64,000 nt of DNA from Tricholomella constricta (taxonomy: Eukaryota; Basidiomycota; Agaricomycetes; Agaricales; Lyophyllaceae), in assembly GCA_013368375.1 (NCBI GenBank), contig JAACJP010000029.1, forward strand, positions 248,001 to 312,000, in the 5' to 3' direction. The stretch's first letter is position 1; every line of letters starts with the position of its first letter. Under the pieces are notes generated by a model. It was not told the origin of the DNA, did no database searches, and saw nothing but the letters and a program-made list of their open reading frames with translations. The translations under genes and the position numbers were made by a program. Positions 46,145-56,772 of the stretch are shown piece by piece.

Positions 46145-47450
46145 TCACTGTTTGCCCGTGACCAACCGTGCGATGGAAACTTGATTCCAGTTCTTATCCC
46201 TCTTCGACCCCTTGCCTTTCCTCTGCGCGGCCCACGTACCGAAAGTTGTCAGGTTAGGATATGCCTGTTTGGCTGCGGCCATCTGGACCGCGTTTTCCTC
46301 ATTGCTGGGATCAGTGCGCATGAGATGAACGCGTTCCAAGTCCTCGAGACTGCGACACAACTTGAGCGAATGGAAGGAGCAGCAAGAGAGACCAATGACG
46401 TACAGGCCTTGTGTATGACCATTGATGTTAATTAGAATACGCGCTAGGAACCTGGGTATTGAAGGCATTGAACGACCAGTTGCTGTCCGGTAGGCTTCCT
46501 CTAGCTGATCGGTAGTGGAAATGTCGCCCACGACAATCAGAACTTTTGAGGCGTAAGATTTCGGTTCCTGCTCAGGTATCAGGATATAGAGACGTCAGAT
46601 GAATATCTCGCACACACTTTGAAGACACCAGCAACGACATGGCCTATATCCTCCGCAGCCTTAGAAATGGGTATGAATATTAAAACAAACCCGAGAGCGA
46701 TTTTATACTCACAACTAGCTGGATGGTAGTAGCAGGCTTGAGACCTGCTTTCAGTACGCCGGCAGTTATGGAACCGATAGTGCCGTCAAAGTTCTCCATG
46801 AAGAATCCAGGGCGTAGTATCCTGCGGATACTTAAGTGTAAAATTCCGTCAGCAATATGAACAGTACCCACGTCCATGGAAGTCCTTTGGAACCAAGTTC
46901 CTTTATATGTCTCTCTATTCTAACCTTCGCAAGCCTGTCGAGAACGAGGTTCTCATCATAACTCTCCCCGCCTCGTTCAGTAGACGAGAAGATAAATGAC
47001 GAGACGCCAAATTCCAACGCAAGGTCGGCGACGGTCTACTCATGCCCATTAAGCACACATATTCAATGAAGGAAGCCTTCTCTTTTGAACGCGCACCTTG
47101 CCTTGCTTCTCCTCGCCATCCGCGTTAGCACCGAGCCCAGGGAACGCAAGCACGCAGAAGACACCCCAGACACCACCCTTCTCCTTAGCGTCCTCAAACA
47201 CCTTTCGAAGCGACTGTGCATCGTCGAGGTTCCCCTCCACCACCTCAACGTGTTTCTCTTGTGCAAGCGCTTTCGCGGCCGGCGAGTCCGCCTTGCGCGT
47301 CAGAGCTAGGATGTGGAATGGGTTTACTTCCGTTGCTTCAGACTCGGAGCCCGAAGCATTGGGGCTGGCATTGGACCGACGAAGCGCTGATATCAGGGAT
47401 CTTCCTTGCTTGCCAGTTGCTCCTGTAACTAAGATGAGTTTCGTGCTCAT
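46145..47450 (-). CDS. NmrA-like NAD(P)-binding protein, 6 exons, 345 residues
   Basis: NmrA-like proteins have a short-chain-dehydrogenase fold that binds NAD(P) and often act as redox-sensing regulators. The exons are 47097-47450, 46872-47035, 46713-46821, 46618-46659, 46404-46567 and 46145-46349, 346 codons with the stop and GT/AG throughout. The dinucleotide motif is at the very start: LILVTGATGKQGRSLI. Next come HILALTRKADS and VEVVEGNLDD. Strand motifs typical of the family follow: FIFSSTERGG, ILRPGFFMENF and AAEDIGHVVAGVF. The Tyr/Lys catalytic pair of true SDR enzymes is not evident, which fits the NmrA group. The C-terminus is basic (RKGKGSKRDKN). Confidence 0.9.
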
Positions 47451-50400
47451 AGTTTCGCTGCGAGGAATCTGGAGGGATGAAGACCAGGTGCAAGTTCGAT
47501 GGGAGCAAGCCGACTCTGAGCCTTAGCTCCTTGGCGACGAGTCGATCGTCGCCGGCATTCTATTTGATACCCATACAACGTTGCTATTTTTAGTCCTCCG
47601 AAAGTCCCACCAGAGGTGCCTCCCAACGCGATGAGATCGATATCCGGATGATATCTTCAGAGTCGGCCTGAAATCACCGGATTCGATAACCGACCTGACC
47701 GTTTTTTTCCAGGTTCTTGGGAAGACATCTCAAAAGAATGGTTAAATTCTCTCTCTTCTTCAAATTTTCGCACCTCATGCAGACTTTGGGCGCACTCCAG
47801 TATACGGATGGGAATATCCAGCGAGATAAGCCACATTTGGGTAGTTAAGTGGATTAGGAGTATTGAAGACGTTACACCTGCAGCAAGCTCCCTCAAAGGA
47901 GCTATTCACGAAGAGTCGGAGTGGACATTGGACGACATCCTATGAGGAGCTTTACGGTATTCACAAAGAATTGAAACAGACTTTGTTAATGGATGAGAGT
48001 AACGGATCCAACTTGAACAAGGATTCTCGAATTGATCCCATCTCATTCCGAGTCACATCTGTTCAGTTATTTTAGGCGCCATCGCGCCTGACATGGATAT
48101 CTCGAAAAAGCAAGTCAGTGTGAGAGCTTGTGAGAATTGTCGCACAGGTCGAGACTCAAGAGAGAGCCGGTGGGAAAGCGGAAACGGATGCAGATTACAA
48201 CGCGGTTAGGACTCCGAGGGGAGATTTCATCGCGATCTGCTGGAAGTATGTATTGCGTGTGGACGCGCCACGCAAAGGCTCGGTAGAGGCACCTTTGGCT
48301 TGATTGGGTACTATGGCGAGGGAAATTTGCATTGCTCCGAGAGGGCGAGGAACGAGAAGGCACGGATATGTATGGGCCATGAGGAAATTGAACGAAGTCG
48401 CGAGAGAACAGGTATTTCAGGCAACGATCTGTCCGTCTCTGTGACAGGTGCCCTTTCGGTAACGGCGACGGCGGGACGAATGTGTGGGCCGTGGGGCAAC
48501 ATCACGCTGCCATCATGGTATAAATATCTTATGCAAAATCATCAGAAGGAACACACATGCGTCCATCACCACTGGCAGGTCCGCGAAGTTCAAAGGTATG
48601 CATATGCTCGAAATATAGCCGTCCGGGTGCTGTTTCCAAATCCCTTGAGACGATATCGCACATGCGACAGGGGCGGCGATGCGATTGATAGAACAGCTAA
48701 AATTATAATGTCTAGGAGATGAAGGGTCGCCTCATCGGAAGTCGTTGATAAACAATAGGATGAAGGAGAACAGCGGCCGTGAGCCATCCGAAATATTCCT
48801 CCGGTTGTTCGCTCAAGCTCTCGAGGGCCTATAACACAACTTGATTAACTGGGCCCCAGTACTGGACAAAGCCTGGACAATCCAATTGTTTATGGCTGTC
48901 GTATATAAGCCATCCTTAGGTCGCGGTTATGGGTTTCTCGCATGCTTTTGCAGGTAGAAGTTTATACATGGAGGAATTCGAAGAACTTTGCCCCCCGCAA
49001 GCGGCAGAAGAAGCTGAAGGCGTCGAAAGGCGTAGTCGCAGGAGGTACGAGACCGACCACCAAAATGCTGGAACATACTTTAAAATCGGTGCGAAATGGT
49101 GGAGACTGTGTCCGGTCAGCCTCTCGCGTTGCGTTGAGTGAACTGAACTGCGGGATATCCTCGGCCTCTGCACATCACAGCATCGAATGCTTCGCCGGTT
49201 GACCCTATGTAGTGCGGGTTCTGACGGTTGTGAATTTCGACTCCAGAAACCCCCCAACACGGGCCCATTTGTTCCACATACATAGCAACAGGGCGAACAA
49301 CGATCCGCGAAATGAGAGAGTGTTTCCAGTCCATCTAGATGGAAATTTCCGTTTAGATCGAAATGAGGCTTGACCAGATCGCACACCAGGTTCCAAGGAA
49401 GTCAACAAGGGTTCGGAACAGCAATATATTACCCTTGCTCGCCTCATCCAAGCACGCAAACCGTTCCAATACGGTATCGCCGAGCAGAAGATGCACGAGT
49501 GGAGGAGATCCAGATGCGTTGAGACTCGCTATAAATCAGAACTGGTGATCATTTTTGTTGAACTTGTCGAATGCACGAGTGGAGGAGATCCAGATGCGTC
49601 GAGACTCGCTATGAATCAGAATTGGTGATCATCTTTGTCGGACTTGTCGAACTGGCGTGGTTGGGGTAGGTGAGAAGCCATGGCGACATATTTAATCGTT
49701 CAGGTAAAAAGGATCTCGCCAATGGAAGTCCGTCTAGAAAAATACTCTATGGTCAAAAGAGCGCGGAGCAATAGTGATGTGCTTACCTACATAGAAATGG
49801 TTGAGTTATTATTCAGTCTTAGGCCTGACCCTTGCATGACCACTAGCAACAAACCAATCGAAAACACGGCCAGCTGGCGGCGTCGGACGTGCGAACGACA
49901 CTGATGAAGGGCCACGCCGCCATACTGGTCGGGTCCAGCGGCGATCATAGGGGTATGTGATCCAGGATATTCTGCGGCGTGCACGCAGATGTGTTCGTTG
50001 ACATATTTTTAGCCGAAATGTTTGAACTCGAGTTTGACGGAAAGACAAGTAGAGTTCTCAATAGAGCCTTCCATCGGTACAAGGGCAGTACCCAGAATAA
50101 GCGTGAAGACCACATATAATTGTTTCACAGGTCCCCACCATCTTCCCCATCTCTCCGCGTTCATCATGACTGTCTGCTTCAGCTAAATATCATGATACGT
50201 CCCGCATGTCAAGTCCAACAGTGAGTGCAGGTGGCTTCTGCAAAGATAGCGCGTCCATGGAGACACCTTGAAGCTCTGGAAGTTTCCCATCTGATGTCTG
50301 GGGGACATATGTCCGGGTTCAAAGGATCTGATAGCAGGGATTGGATGGGATGGTTAATATCTTGCGTAAGACATGTTGAATTTATTGCGCTGACAAAGCA

Positions 50401-50835
50401 GGGAGGACCACGGCGTGCGTTAGGGACCTGTAAGAATTATCCAATACTTATCCAATGTAGCCTGGGCATGAACTGCCGTGCGCGGAGGTTCAGCGAGTGT
50501 GTGTGAGGGTACGAAAAGGGCAGCGCGGAAGAGAACTCAGGGTTGCTGGGAGATTTAGATCTTTGATCCCCCCCTTGATCGTATAACCTCGCCATCGTGC
50601 TGGTACGATTTATCCCTCTTTATGAGAAGACGAGCTGCAATCGGAAAGCAATTCAGATCTGTTAACCAGATTTCAATGATGCTATAACCTCGCATCCCCG
50701 CCGGCACGTTACAGGCGTTGCCCACTTTTCTTTTATACCAGTGATATCCAACATTCGACATTCAATCTTCTTCTCCTTTCTCTACGACGTAGGACCTGGG
50801 CGCCGAGTGTCGCCTGAAGAGTCGGACGAGTCATC
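47451..50835. other. gene-poor region with an 80-bp tandem duplication
   Basis: I could not support a gene in these 3.4 kb. Open frames at 48300-48722 and 48916-49386 show no motif or splice structure. A block near 48960-49060 reads WRNSKNFAPRKRQKKLKASK but leads nowhere. Confidence 0.35.
49491..49650 (+). repeat. tandem duplication, 2 x 80 bp
   Basis: Copies at 49491-49570 and 49571-49650 start ATGCACGAGTGGAGGAGATC and end CTTGTCGA. They differ at six positions, all of them transitions. No gene was recognised around them. Confidence 0.93.
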
Positions 50836-52765
50836 ATGGACGCATTGGGACTCGAGATGTTCCTGGGGCTGTTAGAAGGCTATATCGCAGTCAGATATAC
50901 TAATGGTATGTTGCCCAATCTCCTGTCATTCTCGCCAGTTGGACAAATTTCTGACGTTGCACGTTGCAGTCGCTTTCTTGGTGAGCGCGAAGTAACGACG
51001 TTCGCTCATCGAGCTTACATACACACTGGCAGATGCTTCTCGTTTATGATCACATCATTACCTTCGATGATGAGGTGCTTCTTGACGCCTGTTTCTTTCC
51101 TTCGCGCCTCTCATGTTTCTTTTTGTAGGTCTCGAAGATCTGGACGTAAGTTTTCTGACATCAATTTATCCTCCGATGTACCTCATCCAATCTATCTCCA
51201 GACTTCCATGGCGACTTCCCAAGGTTTTATTCCTTGTAAACCGATACATTATTCCTCCAATGCTCCTGTCCGTACCCGTTTATCGCTCCTTTATCCCGAA
51301 AAAGCACTGAAAATCATACCGTCAGCTTCGACGGATTGAGTAAGTATCTGCCTTCTATACATAGGGCGAAATTTTGATGCGAAATGATTGACAGCACCGT
51401 CGATCCAGCTGGAAAGCCAAGTACGTATCTCTTGATATAGTGTGAAACATGAGGCTAATTTTCTTTGCAGATGTAAGGCCATTAGAAAATTGGAGAGTAA
51501 CCTTTGACGCTTTCTTCCCAAGGTGTGTCTTCATCGCTAAATGGACAACCTGGTAAGTGACGAAGCGTGGTTCCTTGATTAGCTCTCGTAAGTAATGCGT
51601 TACTCCAGGCCAACCATCCTGTCGATCGGTACGGTCGATATCATCCTCATCCTCCGGGTACTAGCAATTTGTGAGTGACTTGTCACTCATTTTCCCATTT
51701 ACTCAGGATCTACATGTTCAAGATGGCCAGCCCAAGGTATGTCTAGTTGTCAGTTAGATACATCTCTACTCTCTCATCAATTACCCCGATGCTAGAAGTT
51801 GACCCGTTTTCTTGTCGGGCTGTTCGTAGGTGAGCTCACGCTTTGATCGAAAGGTGACATTATATTAACGTTGTGATAGTCACATTAGCTGCGTGGCTCG
51901 GCATCGCTATGACAGTTATGGCGAAGACGTCTTGTGAGCTTTCAATAGTTTGGCTGTTTCACTGACCAGCTGATGGTTCGAACGCCAGCAATGCCCGGAG
52001 GAGAGCTCTTCACTGGCTGCCTGTTCAGCGCCCCTAGTTACTTCTATTCTGCTTGGTATGTCCTCTTAATTCAATCGACCTCTTTGTTCATGTGCATCAA
52101 TTCAAATTTTGATGCCACAGGATCCCGCCTGTTTGCTTTGAAAGTAAGTACTTTTGATATCCCATCGCACAATTTAATACTAAGACAAACGAATAGTTGT
52201 TATCATTGCTTTGACTGTATATAAAGTTATGAAGTACGAGACAATGTCGCCAACGTATGTTTATTTTCAGCGGATATCAGATATCGACCTTGAAGTACAT
52301 TTCTTTGCCACAGACTCCGCGTCCTTGCTCGAGATTCAATCGTCTATTTTGCCTTCATCTTCTGTAAGCTCAATATTAGCCAGTATATTTCATCGCTGAC
52401 CGCGTTTCTAGTCATCCTTCTCGCCAATCTCTTCATTGCTAGATACGGCCGAGGATTCCTTGGAGCGCTCATGATTGTGTGCGTCGATATATCAGCTGAG
52501 CCAGATTTTCTTGATCAACTGTCATCTCTACAGCCCCTGCAGTGTCGTCGCGTGTATTGCTGTACGCTTTTTGCAACCTCTCACGCATATCTCTTAAATT
52601 ACTTACCCTTGTTCACTCTAGGCCGCAAGGATGACCATGAACATCCGGGATTCCACGATGAAAAAATGCCCTGAAGGGTCCGAACTTCCTACGATCGACT
52701 TCTGTCCTGGCGAGGCCCCAACTCAAGACCGACAAGAGAGCGCCACCTTGTTTTCCGACGCCTAG
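50836..52765 (+). CDS. DUF6533-domain multi-pass membrane protein, many exons
   Basis: This family is expanded in basidiomycetes and its function is unknown. The first exon is 50836-50905 (MDALGLEMFLGLLEGYIAVRYTN). Tiny exons follow, giving VAFL, then MLLVYDHIITFDDE, VSKIWT and LPWRLPKVLFLVNRYIIPPML, which is the DUF6533 signature. Later exons give FDAFFPRCVFIAKWTTW, TVDIILILRVLAI, a WIYMFKMASPR loop, KLTRFLVGLF, TLAAWLGIAMTVMAKTS, FSAPSYFYSAW and VIIALTVYKVMKYE. The last exon gives AARMTMNIRD and ends EAPTQDRQESATLFSDA at TAG 52763-52765. About six or seven membrane helices result. About a dozen introns of 45-65 nt are needed and I did not fix every border. No lesion is needed to keep the frame. 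Confidence 0.78.
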
Positions 52766-53149
52766 CTTTCCCGTGGTCTCAGGCGCTCCATTCCTTTTAC
52801 CTCCAATCTTTATGTCCACTTCCACAGTCATCGCTGTAAGCTGTCTTGGGAATCATCAAGGGTGCAATGTAAATTTAATGTCTGGTGCCGCAGTGGATAT
52901 AATTGGCCCACGACACGTGAGAATCTGCCACCCGTCGGCAGCAACGTTTAGAACGGCTCGGGACACTTGCCCAGGGGCCTCTCCTAGCGCCCAATGCCAT
53001 CACGCCACGCCGATATTAGCGCGCTGTGGCGAAGTACGTATTGATATATAATTAGGGACACGCTGTCGGTTCCGAACCTGTGAGGGATCAGGTAGGCACG
53101 CCCGCGAGGGGAGTTTGTAAATGGGAACAGTCGGGAGATGTAATCGATT
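52766..53149. other. spacer between convergent genes
   Basis: No gene or structured element is recognised between the DUF6533 gene and USE1, which end toward each other. Confidence 0.4.
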
Positions 53150-54178
53150 TCAAGAAAATCGAATAACGGATACCATCAGGACGAAAAGCAAAACCACAGT
53201 AAGAACAATCAGAACAACAAGGCACGTCGTGGACCCGCTCTTCCCTCGGTGATCCCTCAGTCTCACTCGCTCCTTCTGCATGACGTCAAAGTTGCTTTCC
53301 AACTTCAGTTGGGTCTCCTCGACGACACCCTGGTCGCGCGCCAGCGTTTCGGAGAAGTGCACGGCGTTGCGCTTGAGCTGTGTAGCCATTTGTGCTAGCT
53401 GATCGGAGAGTTCTTGTTGAAGCGCGCTGGAATTCTGAAGGAACCTTGGCGCAGCGCCCGTAGTGACAGCTGCAACGCCGCTTCCACCTGCACTTGTGGA
53501 AGGGATCAGAGTCATGGGTGTCGCGAAGGAGAAGCTTGTGGAGGATGGGTAGGAAGGTGTATCTGCTGGAAGAAGAAGGTCATCTGTGTGGAGCATTGTC
53601 GCTCTCGATCCATTTTCTCGCAAACCGGCTGTCGGGGCTGCCCCACCAGGAGGTAGATCTGATATCATGGAAGAAGTTGGCGGTGGTGGTTGTGGAATGT
53701 TTGGAAGGATTGGAGCAGGTCGCTTTAATATTGGAGCAGTCCGCTTATTGACCATGTCAGATGGAACGTAGTATTTGGATTTTGTGATTGAACGCACATG
53801 TGCAATTTCCTTCATGAAAGCCTCAACCTTATCCAGCTTCGTCCGTATATCGTTGAGCTGCTGAACCCTCTTCCTGTGTATATTTCAGACAGATAATCCT
53901 TGCGAGCGTATTGAAATGCCTCACGGTGTTTGCTCCTCTTCATATATATCCACATTCTTCAAAAGCTTCCGCGCAAACTTCACTTTCTAATCATCCGAGA
54001 CGTTCAGCGTCCAGCGTAAACCAAATTCGGGGGTGCTGACCTGTAAAGTGCCTTGAGCTTTGATCCATGCACGGTCTCGTGGCGACTCGGCCCATTCTTC
54101 AGAAGTAGCCTTGTCAAGCCGTCGTACCAGTCGTCTCAAGTTTATTTCATCGTGAAGTAGATCGCCCGAATAGCTCAT
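53150..54178 (-). CDS. USE1: USE1-type SNARE of the ER-Golgi retrograde route, 3 exons, 307 residues
   Basis: Use1 is a tail-anchored SNARE at the ER that works with Sec20 and Sec22 in fusion of Golgi-derived vesicles. The exons are 54041-54178, 53925-53986 and 53150-53873, 308 codons with the stop. The N-terminal helix bundle starts MSYSGDLLHDEINLRRLVRRL. A Pro/Ser-rich linker lies in the middle. The SNARE-type coiled coil is LSDQLAQMATQLKRNAVHFSETLARDQG...LESNFDVMQKERVRL. It is followed by one C-terminal membrane anchor (LVVLIVLTVVLLFVLMV) and a tail of five residues. ATG 54178 is preferred. An in-frame ATG at 54298 would add 40 Thr/Ser-rich residues. Confidence 0.87.
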
Positions 54179-55339
54179 CGTGATGGTCGTGGTCGTCACT
54201 GTCTCTGACAGCGGTGGTAATGAACGGAAAGCAGAACACGTTGGCAACTGGTGCTTGGCTGCAGCAGCCGAATCAAAGCGCTCGGACACTGCCACCATCA
54301 GCTGAACTCGTTTGACTACATACTCTGACCTTACTCTCCCATTTCCTTTCCGACTTCGCCAGCCGTAAGGATCGTCTCAAGGCCCTTGTACAGGTACTTG
54401 ACCTATGGACGTGTAGATTCAAACCCATTCCCAAGACTTGCTTTCTCGCATAATCTTAATCTTTGAGATTCTTTTTCAAAATAGCAGCTATGTAATTGCT
54501 GCCTGAAATTTCAGTGCGCGCGTGTTTTCAATCGTATGTCTCTTTATTCAAACAGTGCGCAACATTATTATTGTACATCTAGCAATTTCCAGGGAGTCGA
54601 AAACCCAATCACAAAAAGGGTATGTTTCCCGTTGTATAAATGAAAATACGCAACTGAATAAGCTTCAACAATTTGACTACTACCTCCCTGCAAGCCAGGG
54701 CTCAGAAACTAAGTTTCTCTTCGCCAACTTATGCCGACTGTTGTACATCATGGACCATACCTTGGCCTTTGGACTCTCCGGACATTCGAAGCCGCAAAAG
54801 TTTATGCTCACTGGAAACTAGTCTTTGAAAGCCTTAGCCACTCTAGGCTGTGTGTCCAGACATCAAAGGTCGCTGAGTATCACACTGAGTCTTCGCGATC
54901 GCATGGGAGGTGCAGCGGATAGAGACTCGATCGTTTCAGTTGACTTCAAACCGACATGTACTCTGTCATACTTGTTCACATCTTACCAAAAACACCAAAG
55001 TCAAAATCTGCATCTCAGAAACATATGGCCAACCGTATCATCTCTCGATATCTCAGCTTGAAAGGCTATTCAACTGCCAAAGCTTTTTGCTCTGACGCAA
55101 CGCCCTTACTTGTCACTGCTCGGAGGCCCCGCATTGCTTCGCTAAGGATCTGCTCCATCGAGCCGACTACACTATTGAATCATCCGCGCGGGAATCGCAG
55201 GCCATGCAAGGGTCGTACTATGTCAAATGTGCCGCTATATAGTATGGTAAACGCACTGTAAAGTCGAGCGGGTAATTGACTACACAAGCCAGATGGAAAT
55301 TGATGAAATGAATACAATGGATTAATGGTATAAAGTGAT
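54179..55339. other. intergenic, no gene recognised
   Basis: The first 40 bp resemble the upstream regions of both oxygenase copies. The rest shows no supported gene. Confidence 0.35.
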
Positions 55340-55874
55340 CTAACAGTACTGTTGCGCCTCCGCCACAACGTCCTCTTTCGCAAACGCGGCAAGGACAACT
55401 GTCGGATCCACCCATTCGTAAACATTGACGATCTTGTCATTCTCAAATTTGAACCTGATAACATATTCGTTCTTCCAATCGAAACCATGTTCCGTTGTTC
55501 CATTAGAGTTCGTCTGGTATTCGAAGTACTCATGAGCAAAGGTCATTCAAATCAAACTGAAAGAAGCTTGACCCAGATAGTGACAACATTATTTGCTTCG
55601 ATGATGTTGTCTGGCGTCGGTTCCGCGATCTGATTTTCGGCGACGTCAGAGTAAAGTCAATGTGCTAAAAATCGTAACTCACGCCAAATTTGATTTTATT
55701 GGCGGCCATGCGCGCCAGGAATGGTTCAATCGTCAGATCTGGGACGCCGAGCGATAATGGCCGGATTTGGTCCAAAAAGTTATCGGACAGGATTTTCCTC
55801 ATGTTTTCTACATCGCCAACGTTGGTGTATACGAGCCAAGCAAGGACGGTCTTGACATGACTGGAGACGAGCAT
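55340..55874 (-). pseudogene. SnoaL/NTF2-like protein gene, probably damaged
   Basis: SnoaL-like proteins are small alpha+beta barrel enzymes or binding proteins. Exon 1 (55683-55874) reads MLVSSHVKTVLAWLVYTNVGDVENMRKILSDNF and ends with GGC before GTGAGT. After acceptor AAATCAG the frame reads IAEPTPDNIIEANNVVTIWVKLLSV and then meets TGA and a second TGA. The conserved tail HEYFEYQTNSNGTTEHGFDWKNEYVIRFKFENDKIVNVYEW follows in another frame and ends at TAG 55340-55342. No GT/AG intron of plausible size removes the break near 55540-55560. Upstream coding may extend beyond ATG 55874. I judge it a pseudogene, but an unusual splice cannot be excluded. Confidence 0.55.
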
Positions 55875-56269
55875 TGCGGTTTGTGCGGTTTCGATGAGAG
55901 TCACAAATTCGGAGGTCGCACCGTCTACTACTTATAAGGCGGTGGTGTGAGTGTATGCGTGATTGTCGGATTATTCGTTCACAAGTTACAGCCTTTGACC
56001 TAGATCCCTACCATGTTTACAAAACTATGTGGCGTGTACCCCGCGTAAAGTTGCACCTGACCACCTTTTGAATGGAGGCCAACTTGTCCCTGGATTCAAT
56101 GAAGTAATCTTCTCATGGGTCTGACTGTAGTGCATAGCAAGAAGCGCACGACAGGATAAAAATAGTATGCCATGTCGTCAATTTGAATGGTAGACCATGA
56201 TTGTCATCTATTGCAGTCGGTTGAGTATTCCCATTCGGCAGACAAGTAGAGGGACGAGGAGATTGCTAC

Positions 56270-56600
56270 TCACTCGTATATGCAATAACGGACAGCGTGG
56301 TATATGCTGCCAGATATCATTGAAGACAGCCGAGAAATTTTCACGTCAGTATGTTTGGGGTAATTTTCGATAAGGGTCTCATATAACGAGTCTAGCGAAA
56401 GATCCAAAGAGTCGCAACGCTTACGGTAGAGTTGTTGCCTTGCATCTGACAGGTGCACCGGTAAAGGAAGCCCCGATATTAAACCGTTGACATGATGAGA
56501 AACGGTGAAAGGTGGCGTTCGAGATAACTTTCCTGGAAGAGGCCTAGGAGCATAGGGACGGAGGTCGGTAAAAAAGAGCGAAGGCCAGGGATCCTAAGTA
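56270..56600 (-). CDS. unrecognised open frame, possible exon
   Basis: A minus-strand frame of about 108 residues reads FFTDLRPYAPRPLPGK, then HHVNGLISGLPLPVHLSDARQQLY, a helical part with SLDSLYETLIENY, and ends HAVRYCIYE. It has ordered, coding-like composition but no clear start or partner exon. No family is recognised. It may be one exon of a decayed gene between SnoaL-like and SQS1. Confidence 0.35.
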
Positions 56601-56772
56601 ATCCTATTCCTGACATGCAGCTGCTAACAACTCGCGAAAGCAATCTTATCGTTAGGAAGACGGATGGATACAACAAAATCCAGTCAAGTTACATGGGACA
56701 TACTTACAACGGACAAAGGCTTTTGAAAAACCCGTCGAGATGAACTTTTACACATCCAGTCAAATACACACC

